A stretch of DNA of 32,207 bases from an uncultured Prevotellaceae bacterium (GCA_947168045.1 CAMVKN010000045.1:1-32207); one strand, 5' to 3'; shown: positions 13,441 to 22,478, counted from the first letter of the stretch. Program-made: numbers and translations. The notes: a model not told the origin generated them from the letters alone.

Positions 13441-16400
13441 TCAGAAACTTGAATGATTCGGTTCTTTTGAGAATGAGTAGGGGGCAGCCTCGGGGCTGAT
13501 GCCACGCTGACGGTTGGGCGCTGACTGCATGGTGTAGACAATGGTGCCACCCTGCATGAGCACGTCATGGTCAAGATAGTTGCGGTCGTAAGGCTGACCG
13601 TTGAGCTCCATGCGCCCGATGTAACGGTTGACATCCGAGTTGCCACGGGCCTGGATGGTGAGCGTCCGGCCCTGCTGCAGGTGAAGGGTCATCTCGGGGA
13701 AGTAAGGCGTGCCCAGCGCATACTGGCCGCTGCCGGGACAGACGGGGTAGAAGCCCATGGCCGAGAACACATACCAGGCTGAGGTCTGACCGTTGTCCTC
13801 GTCGCCGCAGTAGCCATCGGGCTGCGCGGTGTAGAGACGGTCCATGGCCTCACGAACCCAGTACTGAGCCTTCCACGGCTGCGCTGCCCAGTCGTATAGG
13901 TAGATCATGTGCTGGATGGGCTGGTTGCCGTGGGCGTAGTTGCCCATGCCCATGATCTGCATCTCGCGTATCTCATGGATGACACCGCCGTAGTAGCTCT
14001 CGTCGAAGAGCGGCGGCACGTTGAACACCGAGTCGAGCATCTGCACGAAGACCTCGTTGCCACCCATGAGGCGGATGAGCCCCTCGGGGTCGTGGAACAC
14101 CGACCACGTGTAGTGCCAGGCATTGCCCTCGGTGAAGGCATCGCCCCACTTCAGCGGCGAGAAGGGCGACTGGAAGGTGCCGTCCTCGTTGCGGCCACGC
14201 ATCAGGCGCGTCTCAGGGTCGAACACGTTCTTGTAGTTCATGGCATGGTCGCGGAAGGGCTTCAGCTCCTTCTTCGACTTGCCCAGCGCCTTGCCCAGCT
14301 GGTAGATGCACCAGTCGTCATAGGCATATTCCAGGGTGCGTGCCACGTTCTCGTTAATGCCGACATTGTAGGGCACATAGCCCAGACGGTTGTAATAGTC
14401 ATAGCCCAGACGGCCCGTAGACGACACACTGGGGTGGACGGCGTTGGCACCATGCACCACCGCCTGCCAAAGGGTCTCGATGTCGTAAGAAGGCGTGAGT
14501 TTCAAGTAGGCATCGGCCACCACTGAGGCGGAGTTGTTGCCCACCATGCAGCCACGATGGCCGGGACTGGCCCACTCAGGCAGGAAACCGCTCTCCTTGT
14601 AGCAGTTGACCAAGCCCTCCTGCATCTTCGCGCTCATCTCAGGATAGAGCAGGTTGAGCAGGGGGAAGAGCGAGCGGAAGGTGTCCCAGAACCCTGTGTC
14701 GGTGAAGTAATAGCCCGGACATACCTCGCCGGTGTGTGGGCTGTAGTGTACAGGCTTTCCATCGGCACCGAACTCATAGAACGAGCGGGGGAAGAGCACG
14801 GAACGGTAGAGGCAGCTGTAGAAGGTGCGCAAGTGGTCGATGTCCTGACTATTCACCTCGACACGCCCCAGCACGTCGTTCCAGCGCTGGCGCCCGTCGG
14901 CACACACCTGGTCGAAGGAACGACCGTCCACTTCCTGCAGGTTACGCCACGCCTGTTCCTCGCTGATGAACGACGAAGCCACGCGGAGGGTGACCTGCTG
15001 CCCCTTCTTCGTGGGAAAGCCCACCATGGCCAGCACATGGTCACCCTCGGCTGCGCTGCCTGCGAACTGCTTGCCATCCTTCTGTATGCCCCAGAACTGG
15101 AACTGGGTGTCAAACTGGAGTACGAAGTAGTTGCGGAAGTTGTCTGGCACACCGCCGCTGTTGCGGGTGGTGTAGCCCGTGATGGTGCGCTTGTTGACAT
15201 CGTACTTGATGGCTGAGCCTTTGTCGAAGGCATCGACGACGATGCGCGAGATGCCATTGGTGCTTTCGGGAAACGTGAAGCGCATGACGGCGGCACGCTC
15301 CGTGGGTGCAATCTCGGCCCACACGTCATAGTCGGCCAGATATACCTTATAATAATACGCGCGCGCGTCTTCAGTCTTGTGCGAGAACCAGCTGGCACGC
15401 TTCTCCTCGTCAAAGATGAGGTCGGGCGTCGGGTTGGCCACGCGGTCCACCACAGGCATGATGGAGAACTGTCCGTAGTCGTTGATCCATGGTGACGGCT
15501 GGTGGGTCTGCTTGAAGCCGCGAATCTTGTCCTCGGTGTAGACATACTGCCAGCCATCGCCCATCTTGCCCGTCTGCGGCGTCCAGAAATTCATGCCCCA
15601 CGGCAGGGCAATGGCGGGGTAGGTGTTGCCCGTGGAGAGCGAGTGCTTGGACAGCGTGCCAACGAGAGGCGACACATAGTCGACGGGTGAGGCTTCGGGT
15701 GCCAGCATGTCGACCAGCACGCGCATCCAGTAACCACCGATGACGCTGCGAGCCTTGAAACCCACCATCAAGCCAGTCTTGGTGTCATACCAGTCGCTCG
15801 TGGGCACGCGGCTCTCCGTCTCGTTCATATAGTCGTAGAGCGGGCCGACGAACTTCATGAAGGTCTTCTTGTCGCTGCTCATGGCTGCCGTCCACATAAT
15901 CCAGTCGCTCTTGGTGTAGTCGCGACGGATGTCCAGGGGCAGGCCATATTTGTTCTGCTTGGTCAGATAGTATTTTATCTCGCGGTCCATGGCACCGTTG
16001 GGGAAGAGGTTCAGTCCCCACAGCTTGTCCCACACCATGTTGTACTTCTGGCTCCATGTGTCCTTGCGGTCGAAGGCCAGACGGTAGTGGTCGCCTTCGC
16101 GGGCATCCTGTTCCCACTTCACGGCCATCTCGCGTGCGCGGTTCATATATTTGTCATACACTTCGTCCAGTCCCTTCTGCTGTGCCATCAGTGCATAGCC
16201 GGCCACACCCATGATGGCCTTGATGCTCAGGTTCGCATTGTGTGCCCAGTGCCCGGCAAAGTCGTCGGTGCAGAGCTGGTTCGAGGGGTCTTGCCCGTTC
16301 TCCGACAGATAGTCAGCCCAGGTGGTGATGATGTCCCAGTACTTGTCCACATAGCTGGTGTTGCCGTCTATGCGGCAGAGCATGGCAGCCAGGGTAATCA

Positions 16401-18210
16401 TGTTGCCGGCCTCCTCCAGCGGCATGTCGCCACCGTACACCTGGTGGTTAGCCTTGGGATACTGTCCCAGGTCGTGGGCGGCGAAAGGCTTGGTCCAGCG
16501 GCCAGTATAGCTGTACTCGAAGATAGAGGTCATCATGGCCTTCTGCAGCTCAGGGTTGTAGATGAGGAACAGCGGGGCCTCGGGGTAGGTCAGGTCGACG
16601 GTGTTCACGCAGCCGTTGGAGTTGTTCTCCTTCGAGAAGAAGAGCAGGTTGCCCTCGTCGTCGCGGAACAGCTTGTGGGCGGCAATGACGTGGCGATAGC
16701 TGCCCGACAGAATCTCGGCGTAGTTCTTGTCGCCAGCGCTCATGCCGTCGTCGTAAATCTGCTTGTCCAGTGCACGACAGCGTTTCATGATGCCGCTATA
16801 CTCACGGTTCATGCGGTTCACCATGTCGAAGATGCTCACGCTGCCCTCATGTGCCCAGTAGCCTTTATAGCGCTTGTAGAAATACTCTATGTCCCAAATC
16901 TCGTCATAGGCCAGCATGGCGTAGGAAGCGGCCTGGCGGGTGCTGCCGAAGTCGTGGCGATAGGCCAGCACAGGCTGTTCGTTGGGCTTGCTGGCCACCA
17001 CACGCTGCTCGCCTTGGGGCAGACGGCCCGTGCTGACGAAGGTGCTCCTGATGCGCTCGCCGTCGCTGAGGGCCACGTCGCCGTTCAGGGCGGGCAGATA
17101 CAGGTAGCCCCAGTCGATGCAGATGCCATCGCCGGTCTTGGCCAGGATGGGCTGCTCCACGGTGCCCGTCTTCAGGTAGGTAGTGCCGTGGTGCGTCTCA
17201 ACGCTGCTCACGGTGGGCTGTCCGGCCTTGTTCACTGCCAGCAGCGACGAGGCCGTAAGCAGCAGCTGTGCCTGGTGGGCGGCGCCATCGGTGGAACGCA
17301 CCTGATAAGAGATGTAGTTGACAGGAGCCGACAGCAGGTCGTAGTCGTCCATCAGCATGGGGGCTGTGAACACCACGTCGAGTTCCACTGGTCCGCACGC
17401 GAAGGTATAATAGGTATTGGTAGCCAGCACCGTGACCGACTTCTGCACGGCCTGCACCACACTTGAGTCCTTCGGCTTCATGTTCTTATAGAGACCGAAG
17501 TCGGTATAGGCACCGCCCGTGGTGTTATGGCAGTGTGCGGCAATGACGTTGCGGCCGGGCTTCAGCAGTTTCTTCAGCTTCTCGTCCAGCGGCAGACGGA
17601 TGCCTTCGCGCCATGTCTCGCCCGTGTCGGCCACCTTCGTGCCATTGATGAACAGCTCAAACACGTCGTCGTGCGAGTAGATGAGCAAGAGGTCCTCCTG
17701 CAGGTCGGCAGCCTTCACATCGATGGTGCGGCGCACATAGAGGTCGCTGTTCTCCTCGCGCCACTCGGTACGAATGAAGCTCAGGTCGGGCGAGCCGAAG
17801 GCGGCTGTGCCCTCGCGCCATGATGCATCGTCGAAGTCAGGCTTCTGCCAGCCATCCTGCTGCACCTCGCGGCTGTAGCGCGCCTTCCATCCGCCCTCGT
17901 CGGCCATGGGGGCGATGGCGTCAAGCACGTCGCGGTCGGCACCCATGAAGCAATAGGTCACGCCGTCCACGCGCAGCCAGCCCTGGAGCGGCTTCTCATC
18001 GTTGGTCCAGTGGCGGGTGGTGCCCTCGTTCAGCTTGTCGTAGGGCGACCAGATGGAGAAGTAGGGGTCGTTGACCACCAGTGGCACCGAAGGCACGCGC
18101 AGGGCAGTGGTCTGGTAGGGCTGGAACATCTCAGCCGTCTGTGCTCCGGCTGTCATCGAGCCGAGGAGCATTGCGATTTGTAACACTGTTGACTTTTTCA
18201 TAAGCTTCAC
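13441..18210 (-). CDS. Exported fusion: glutaminase A-type half plus GH92 alpha-mannosidase half
   Basis: The 1589-residue protein has a signal peptide (cleavage near AGAQ, residue 24). Residues about 30-838 match glutaminase A-type proteins (DUF4964, DUF5127, DUF4965 and GtaA six-hairpin regions): NDPYFSIWSPYDKLNEG early, then DEIWDIEYFYKRYKGYWAHEG and DFAGHWAHNANLSIKAIMG. A beta-sandwich, sugar-binding-like module is inserted at about 108-242 (DLYVRRTIDV, DDVFELFINGTKV). From about 843 (VDYVSPLVGT) to the end is a full GH92 domain: ALPWGMNFWTPQTG, QTHQPSPWINDYG, ASPGHRGCMVGNNSAS and GDEDNGQTSAWYVFSAMGF. GH92 enzymes are calcium-dependent exo-alpha-mannosidases. The glutaminase half may act on another bond; its substrate is unproven. 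There is no stop or frameshift at the junction. It follows an acyltransferase gene by 14 bp, so it is probably cotranscribed, and no SusC/D pair is near. Confidence 0.9.
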   Translation of the reverse strand: MKLMKKSTVLQIAMLLGSMTAGAQTAEMFQPYQTTALRVPSVPLVVNDPYFSIWSPYDKLNEGTTRHWTNDEKPLQGWLRVDGVTYCFMGADRDVLDAIAPMADEGGWKARYSREVQQDGWQKPDFDDASWREGTAAFGSPDLSFIRTEWREENSDLYVRRTIDVKAADLQEDLLLIYSHDDVFELFINGTKVADTGETWREGIRLPLDEKLKKLLKPGRNVIAAHCHNTTGGAYTDFGLYKNMKPKDSSVVQAVQKSVTVLATNTYYTFACGPVELDVVFTAPMLMDDYDLLSAPVNYISYQVRSTDGAAHQAQLLLTASSLLAVNKAGQPTVSSVETHHGTTYLKTGTVEQPILAKTGDGICIDWGYLYLPALNGDVALSDGERIRSTFVSTGRLPQGEQRVVASKPNEQPVLAYRHDFGSTRQAASYAMLAYDEIWDIEYFYKRYKGYWAHEGSVSIFDMVNRMNREYSGIMKRCRALDKQIYDDGMSAGDKNYAEILSGSYRHVIAAHKLFRDDEGNLLFFSKENNSNGCVNTVDLTYPEAPLFLIYNPELQKAMMTSIFEYSYTGRWTKPFAAHDLGQYPKANHQVYGGDMPLEEAGNMITLAAMLCRIDGNTSYVDKYWDIITTWADYLSENGQDPSNQLCTDDFAGHWAHNANLSIKAIMGVAGYALMAQQKGLDEVYDKYMNRAREMAVKWEQDAREGDHYRLAFDRKDTWSQKYNMVWDKLWGLNLFPNGAMDREIKYYLTKQNKYGLPLDIRRDYTKSDWIMWTAAMSSDKKTFMKFVGPLYDYMNETESRVPTSDWYDTKTGLMVGFKARSVIGGYWMRVLVDMLAPEASPVDYVSPLVGTLSKHSLSTGNTYPAIALPWGMNFWTPQTGKMGDGWQYVYTEDKIRGFKQTHQPSPWINDYGQFSIMPVVDRVANPTPDLIFDEEKRASWFSHKTEDARAYYYKVYLADYDVWAEIAPTERAAVMRFTFPESTNGISRIVVDAFDKGSAIKYDVNKRTITGYTTRNSGGVPDNFRNYFVLQFDTQFQFWGIQKDGKQFAGSAAEGDHVLAMVGFPTKKGQQVTLRVASSFISEEQAWRNLQEVDGRSFDQVCADGRQRWNDVLGRVEVNSQDIDHLRTFYSCLYRSVLFPRSFYEFGADGKPVHYSPHTGEVCPGYYFTDTGFWDTFRSLFPLLNLLYPEMSAKMQEGLVNCYKESGFLPEWASPGHRGCMVGNNSASVVADAYLKLTPSYDIETLWQAVVHGANAVHPSVSSTGRLGYDYYNRLGYVPYNVGINENVARTLEYAYDDWCIYQLGKALGKSKKELKPFRDHAMNYKNVFDPETRLMRGRNEDGTFQSPFSPLKWGDAFTEGNAWHYTWSVFHDPEGLIRLMGGNEVFVQMLDSVFNVPPLFDESYYGGVIHEIREMQIMGMGNYAHGNQPIQHMIYLYDWAAQPWKAQYWVREAMDRLYTAQPDGYCGDEDNGQTSAWYVFSAMGFYPVCPGSGQYALGTPYFPEMTLHLQQGRTLTIQARGNSDVNRYIGRMELNGQPYDRNYLDHDVLMQGGTIVYTMQSAPNRQRGISPEAAPYSFSKEPNHSSF

Positions 18211-18224
18211 TATTTACATTATAA

Positions 18225-19361
18225 TTATTTAGCGCGAGTATTGGCACCTACGATGTAATCACTGCCTGGAAGCAGGGATAGCAGACGGGTGGTGACGGCA
18301 CAACAGATGAACGTCAGGATGGCAATGGCGGGTATGGCCAGCCATGTGGGCAGCAGCGGGTCGGCCACGTTGCCGCCGATGAGCCATGTGGCGATGGGGG
18401 CCAGGAAGAACAGGTGCATGAGGTACATGCCAAACGAGAGACGCGACAGCGTGACGATGAGGACAGGGGCCTGCCGACGGCGGATGCAGGTGAAGAGCAG
18501 GAACAGGCCGAAGGTGGCCAGCAGCACGTTGGGCGTGCAGAACTCCCACGACCATTCGAGCATGGGCGTCTCAATGAGCTGGCCCGGCTCGCCCTTCCAC
18601 CAGAAGCTCCAGGCGGTGAAGGCAGCGCCGATGACGAAGCAGGCGGTGCCTACGCGTAACCGCCGGTCGCGTGTCCAGTGGGCCAGGTGCACGCGGATGT
18701 AGTGGGCCAGCACCAGATAGCCCAGATAGCCGGAGCAGTACCACAGCATGCTGAACTGATTCCAGAAGCACTCGCCCCACAGCTCAGGCGACACAAAGCG
18801 GTGCAGCCAGGGAATGAGCGTGGAGAAGGCGAAAAGGTAGAGGAATACGCGCTCGTCGCGGGCCGAGGCTCGCTCCAGCCAGGGGGACACCACGGGGATG
18901 ATGAGGTAGAGGCTGATGAGCGGGTACATGAACCACAGATGGCCACCCATGGAGGGGAAGTTGAAGGGCAGCAGCCGGAGGTCGGCCTGTGACTGCTCCC
19001 ACGTCATGCCACCCCACAGCAGGGGCAGGAAGGTGTAGAGCAGCAGGAAAAGCACAAACGGGGGCAGGATGCGCAGGAAGCGGCGACGATAGAACTGCGT
19101 CATCGTCAGTCCCTGACGCATGGGCACCAGGAGGAAGGCAGAGACAATCATGAACAGCGGCACCGACACACGCCCCAGGGCGCCGTCGTAGAAAGCCACC
19201 CACAGGCGGTTCTGCTCAGTGGCCAGCATCGACATGTTGCCGGCAAGCCCCGACGTGTCGGCAGCGTAGAAGTTCTCACTGGCGTGGACCAGCATCACCA
19301 TCAGGCAGGCCACCACGCGGATGTAGTCAATAAATGCTATTCTCTCTTTCGTTTCCATCAT
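18225..19361 (-). CDS. Acyltransferase-3 family membrane protein
   Basis: The 378-residue protein has about ten hydrophobic segments and begins with the family signature RIAFIDYIRVVACLMVMLVH, including the conserved His. It continues with FYDGALGRVSVPLFMIVSAF and FYRRRFLRILPPF (Arg-rich motif), the usual pattern of OafA/WecH-type proteins that O-acetylate or otherwise acylate sugars at the inner membrane. The acceptor is unknown. Start at ATG 19359-19361; the next codon is also ATG. It is the first gene of a probable two-gene unit with the glutaminase-GH92 fusion 14 bp downstream. A TATCTTTG promoter box lies 33 bases upstream. Confidence 0.85.
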   Translation of the reverse strand: MMETKERIAFIDYIRVVACLMVMLVHASENFYAADTSGLAGNMSMLATEQNRLWVAFYDGALGRVSVPLFMIVSAFLLVPMRQGLTMTQFYRRRFLRILPPFVLFLLLYTFLPLLWGGMTWEQSQADLRLLPFNFPSMGGHLWFMYPLISLYLIIPVVSPWLERASARDERVFLYLFAFSTLIPWLHRFVSPELWGECFWNQFSMLWYCSGYLGYLVLAHYIRVHLAHWTRDRRLRVGTACFVIGAAFTAWSFWWKGEPGQLIETPMLEWSWEFCTPNVLLATFGLFLLFTCIRRRQAPVLIVTLSRLSFGMYLMHLFFLAPIATWLIGGNVADPLLPTWLAIPAIAILTFICCAVTTRLLSLLPGSDYIVGANTRAK

Positions 19362-19393
19362 TTTTAAGCAGAAAATGAGTCTTTAATGTGATG

Positions 19394-19401
19394 CAAAGAT
19401 A
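19394..19401 (-). promoter_or_regulatory. -7 box for the acyltransferase and GH92 unit
   Basis: The minus strand reads TATCTTTG, exact TAnnTTTG, 33 bases before the start codon at 19361. No comparably clear box was noted in the 14-bp gap before the fusion gene. Confidence 0.6.
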
Positions 19402-19458
19402 CAAAAAACGCGGTCCCGCCCCAAGCTTTCAGATTTTCTTTTTCGCCGTGCAGAAGCG

Positions 19459-19489
19459 ATTTGAACAGCTATTTTCGTTATTTGAACAG
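19459..19489 (+). promoter_or_regulatory. Paired direct repeat ATTTGAACAG, possible operator
   Basis: The 10-mer ATTTGAACAG occurs at 19459-19468 and again at 19480-19489, 21 bases apart, which is two helical turns. It lies in the 326-bp divergent region between the acyltransferase promoter and the plus-strand TACCTTTG box at 19520. A protein binding both copies would sit on one face of the DNA. The regulator is unknown. Confidence 0.35.
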
Positions 19490-19519
19490 ATGATGGCCTA
19501 AGTGAACGTGCTTATTTCG

Positions 19520-19527
19520 TACCTTTG
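19520..19527 (+). promoter_or_regulatory. Upstream -7 box toward the cation transporter gene
   Basis: TACCTTTG, exact consensus, lies about 168 bases before the transporter start. A transcript from here would have a leader of about 160 bases, with a GCGCGTTTTTCGCGGCG stretch and an A-run near 19606. It could be a second promoter or start a small RNA. Confidence 0.45.
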
Positions 19528-19649
19528 CGCACGTGTCAGGAAGTTGAAAACGACCGCAACATGGGGACGAAACCAGGCTTCAGCGCGTTTTTCGCGGCGT
19601 CAGTCTAAAAAAAAAACAGGCAGACGTATGCGTTTTCATATTTTATCAC

Positions 19650-19657
19650 TACATTTG
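19650..19657 (+). promoter_or_regulatory. Proximal -7 box for the cation transporter gene
   Basis: TACATTTG, exact consensus, lies 30 bases before the ATG at 19688, giving a short leader of about 25 bases. This supports the start at 19688 rather than the longer open frame. Confidence 0.6.
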
Positions 19658-19687
19658 CATTCCGTAAAAGTAAGATGTTCGTATTTC

Positions 19688-20578
19688 ATGATGAACAGAG
19701 AGAAGGAAATCTATAAGGTAACGCTGGCAGGCAGTGCAGGAAATGCCGCACTGTGTGCTTTCAAGTTTGTTGCCGGCATCGTAGGCTGTAGCTCGGCCAT
19801 GATTGCCGATGCCGTTCACTCGTTGTCGGACTTTGTGACCGATGTGCTGGTGATTGTGTTCGTGCATATCAGTGCCAAGCCGCAAGACCAGACACACGAC
19901 TACGGCCATGGCAAGTTTGAGACCATTGCCTCGTTCCTCATAGCACTGGCACTGGTGGCAGCGGCCACGTGCATCGTGGTGTCGGGGGGACTGAAGCTGT
20001 TGTCGTGGCTGAACGGTGCACAGCTGGAGTCGCCAGGCTGGATAGCCTTTTGGGCGGCGTTACTGTCCATCGTCGTCAAGGAACTGCTCTATCGCTATAC
20101 CGTGTGGAAGGGTAGGGCGCTCGACTCGCAGGTGATGATAGCCAATGCCTGGCACCATCGCAGCGATGCTCTCTCGTCCATAGGGGCTGCCATCGGCATT
20201 GGCCTGGCCATCTGGCTGGGACAGCGCTGGGCCGTATGTGACCCTCTGGCCTCCATCGTCGTGGGACTGATGCTGGTCCGGGTGGCCTACACACTGTTGA
20301 AAACAAGCATCGGCGAGTTGACTGAGTGTTCGCTTCCCAAGGAGACGGAGGACGAGATTATGCAGATTATTCAGTCATTCAGTGATGTGCAGCAGCCGCA
20401 TAACCTGCGCACTCGCCGAATAGGCAGCCGTATTGCCATTGAGGCTCATGTGCGCATGGACGGCCGACTGACCCTGGACACCGTCCATGCACGTGCAACA
20501 ACCATTGAACGCAAGCTGAAGGAACGCTTTGGGGCCAACACGCATGTCACCCTGCACATGGAGCCGGTCAAGTCATAG
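19688..20578 (+). CDS. Cation diffusion facilitator (Zn/Fe/Mn efflux)
   Basis: The 296-residue protein has about six membrane segments and a cytoplasmic C-terminal domain. The metal sites of the family are visible: ADAVHSLSDFVTD in segment 2 (His/Asp and two further Asp) and NAWHHRSDALSS in segment 5 (HxxxD). A His/Gly-rich DYGHGKFE loop lies between. The C-terminal part (EIMQIIQSFSDVQ ... IAIEAHVRMDG ... VTLHMEP) is the dimerising ferredoxin-like domain. It exports divalent cations, most often zinc, in exchange for protons; which metal cannot be read from the motif alone. I choose ATG 19688 (a second ATG follows); the open frame extends 62 codons upstream over two promoter boxes and is not family-like. 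It is convergent with proS, with a terminator between. Confidence 0.9.
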   Translation: MMNREKEIYKVTLAGSAGNAALCAFKFVAGIVGCSSAMIADAVHSLSDFVTDVLVIVFVHISAKPQDQTHDYGHGKFETIASFLIALALVAAATCIVVSGGLKLLSWLNGAQLESPGWIAFWAALLSIVVKELLYRYTVWKGRALDSQVMIANAWHHRSDALSSIGAAIGIGLAIWLGQRWAVCDPLASIVVGLMLVRVAYTLLKTSIGELTECSLPKETEDEIMQIIQSFSDVQQPHNLRTRRIGSRIAIEAHVRMDGRLTLDTVHARATTIERKLKERFGANTHVTLHMEPVKS

Positions 20579-20594
20579 GAGGCATGACAAACAC

Positions 20595-20640
20595 TCACCC
20601 CTACCATTCCTGCTGTGAGGAAGGGTAGGGGTGACTGCTT
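20595..20640. terminator. Bidirectional terminator between the transporter gene and proS
   Basis: The 16-bp stem (20595-20610 with 20619-20634, one mismatch) encloses the 8-base loop TGCTGTGA. A T-rich stretch follows on the plus strand. It lies between two convergent genes and can serve both. Confidence 0.75.
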
Positions 20641-20665
20641 TTTATTGCTGGGGTAGAAAGGGGAC

Positions 20666-22141
20666 TTAGTAGCTGCGGGCAATGATGACGCGGGCCTTGG
20701 CGGGCTTGCCTGAAACCATGTCGGTGCCAGGTGTCTGCTCAACGCCGAAAGGCACGCAGCGAATGGTGGCCTGCGTCTCCTCCTTGATCTGTGCCTCGGT
20801 CTCGGCCGTGCCGTCCCAGTGGCAGAGGAAGAATCCGCCGTCCTTCACGCGCTCCTTGAACTCCTCGTAGTTGTCGCACTCGTAGATATGTGCATCGCGA
20901 TAGGCCTTTGCCTTCTCGAAGATGTTCTGCTGAATGTCGTCCAGCAGCTTCTCCACATGCTCCACGATGCCTTCCAAGGGCAGTGTCTCCTTCTCCAAGG
21001 TGTCACGGCGCATCAGCTCGATGGTGCCGTTCTCCAGGTCGCGCGCACCGAGGACGAGACGCACGGGAACACCCTTCAGCTCATAGTCGGCAAACTTGAA
21101 GCCAGGACGCTTGTTGTCGGCGTCGTCGAACTTCACGCTGATGCCCTTCTGGCGCAGACCCTCGATGATGGGCGTCACTTCGCGGTTCACTATCTCCATC
21201 TGCTCCGGCTTGGTGGCAATGGGGATGATGACCACCTGGATGGGAGCCAGCTTCGGGGGCAGCACCAGACCGTTGTCGTCGCTGTGTGTCATGATGAGGG
21301 CACCGATGAGACGTGTGCTGACACCCCACGACGTGGCCCACACATACTCGGGCTTGTTCTCTTTATTAAGATATGTGACGTCGAAGGCCTTGGCAAAGTT
21401 CTGCCCCAGGAAGTGGCTGGTGCCGCTCTGCAGGGCCTTGCCGTCCTGCATCATGGCCTCGATGGTGTAGGTGTCCAGAGCACCGGCGAAGCGCTCGGTC
21501 TCGCTCTTCACACCCTGAACCACGGGCACGGCCATCCACTCCTCGGCAAACTTGGCATACACCTTCAGCATCTTCTGTGCCTCCTGCTCAGCCTCCTCAC
21601 GCGTGGCGTGGGCGGTGTGGCCCTCCTGCCACAGGAACTCGCTGGTGCGCAGGAAGGGACGGGTGCGCATCTCCCAGCGCATGACGTTGCACCACTGGTT
21701 GCACATCAGGGGCAGGTCACGCCATGAGTGAATCCAGTTCTTGTACGTGTTCCAGATGATGGTCTCCGAGGTGGGACGGATGATGAGTTCCTCTTCCAGC
21801 TTGGCTGCCGGGTCTACCACCACGCCGCCGTCGGCTGCCTTCAGACGGTAGTGCGTCACCACGGCGCACTCCTTGGCAAAGCCTTCCACGTGTTCAGCCT
21901 CACGGCTCAAGAACGACTTAGGGATGAGCAAGGGGAAGTAGGCGTTCTGTGCACCCGTCTCCTTGAACATCTTGTCCAGCTGCTGTTGCATCTTCTCCCA
22001 GATAGCGTAGCCGTAAGGCTTGATGACCATGCATCCGCGCACGGCGCTCTGTTCTGCCAGGTCGGCTTTCACCACCAGGTCGTTATACCATTGGCTGTAG
22101 TTGTCAGCCCTCTTTGTCAAATCTTTCAGTTCTTTTGCCAT
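20666..22141 (-). CDS. proS: Prolyl-tRNA synthetase, eukaryote/archaeal-like type
   Basis: The 491-residue class II synthetase charges tRNA-Pro. Motif 1 lies around [20 protein letters not shown]. Motif 2 follows [16 protein letters not shown] with [20 protein letters not shown]. Motif 3 contains [20 protein letters not shown]. The length and lack of the roughly 180-residue editing insertion place it in the shorter eukaryote-like group found in Bacteroidetes. The C-terminal zinc-binding-type extension ([12 protein letters not shown] ... [13 protein letters not shown]) is present. I start it at ATG 22139-22141 ([16 protein letters not shown]); the 24 upstream codons are the translation of the promoter repeat. 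A TACCTTTG box lies 32 bases upstream. Confidence 0.95.
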   Translation of the reverse strand: MAKELKDLTKRADNYSQWYNDLVVKADLAEQSAVRGCMVIKPYGYAIWEKMQQQLDKMFKETGAQNAYFPLLIPKSFLSREAEHVEGFAKECAVVTHYRLKAADGGVVVDPAAKLEEELIIRPTSETIIWNTYKNWIHSWRDLPLMCNQWCNVMRWEMRTRPFLRTSEFLWQEGHTAHATREEAEQEAQKMLKVYAKFAEEWMAVPVVQGVKSETERFAGALDTYTIEAMMQDGKALQSGTSHFLGQNFAKAFDVTYLNKENKPEYVWATSWGVSTRLIGALIMTHSDDNGLVLPPKLAPIQVVIIPIATKPEQMEIVNREVTPIIEGLRQKGISVKFDDADNKRPGFKFADYELKGVPVRLVLGARDLENGTIELMRRDTLEKETLPLEGIVEHVEKLLDDIQQNIFEKAKAYRDAHIYECDNYEEFKERVKDGGFFLCHWDGTAETEAQIKEETQATIRCVPFGVEQTPGTDMVSGKPAKARVIIARSY

Positions 22142-22172
22142 TGTTTTTGTTCTTTGTTTTCCAATTTGGGTG

Positions 22173-22180
22173 CAAAGGTA
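22173..22180 (-). promoter_or_regulatory. -7 box for proS
   Basis: The minus strand reads TACCTTTG, and the box is part of the 35-bp repeat at 22174-22208. A TTTTG lies about 18 bases further upstream. The leader would be about 25 bases. Confidence 0.65.
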
Positions 22181-22208
22181 CAAAGAAGCGAGCGAAAAAC
22201 AAAAGGAA
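22174..22208 (-). repeat. 35-bp promoter repeat, copy B1 (proS promoter)
   Basis: This 35-base unit is identical to 22300-22334 and, reversed, nearly identical to 116-153. It forms the proS promoter. Between B1 and B2 lie a palindrome (CCGAGCG at 22230-22236 with CGCTCGG at 22241-22247) and a partial plus-strand copy of the T-rich half (about 22214-22230). Confidence 0.8.
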
Positions 22209-22299
22209 ATCACATTTTCTTTTGTTTTTCCGAGCGGGAGCGCTCGGCTTTGCCGCTTTTACCAAGCGAATGCGACTAAAAGAACCTTCGGCGCAAGCC

Positions 22300-22334
22300 A
22301 AAGGTACAAAGAAGCGAGCGAAAAACAAAAGGAA
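22300..22334 (-). repeat. 35-bp promoter repeat, copy B2
   Basis: This is a perfect second copy of the unit at 22174-22208, in the same orientation and 126 bp upstream of it. It also contains TACCTTTG on the minus strand and may be a second, distal proS promoter or simply a duplicated element. Its plus-strand right end adjoins a 10-bp inverted repeat (22333-22342 with 22411-22420) just before the OmpA-lipoprotein promoter. Confidence 0.75.
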
Positions 22335-22425
22335 GTTAGGATATCTAGCCGTTCCAATAGCTTAATTTTTGTTAAGCGGGGGTAAATAACTCCTGCATCC
22401 TGCTTCCTAAATCCTAACTTTTACT

Positions 22426-22433
22426 TATCTTTG
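22426..22433 (+). promoter_or_regulatory. -7 box for the OmpA-family lipoprotein gene
   Basis: TATCTTTG, exact consensus, lies 45 bases before the ATG at 22479. The predicted leader is about 40 bases and A/T-rich. Confidence 0.6.
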
Positions 22434-22478
22434 CAACGTGAATTCAAAGATTGTTTAACCATTTAATAAGATTACAAC

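Noticed and set aside
16087..17466. Long open frame on the plus strand inside the glutaminase-GH92 gene
   Set aside because: It is antisense to a gene with clear motifs throughout, its product is a Val/His/Leu-rich string with no domain, and long antisense frames are expected in this GC-rich codon usage. The same applies to 7555-8373, 5647-6207 and 20819-21727.
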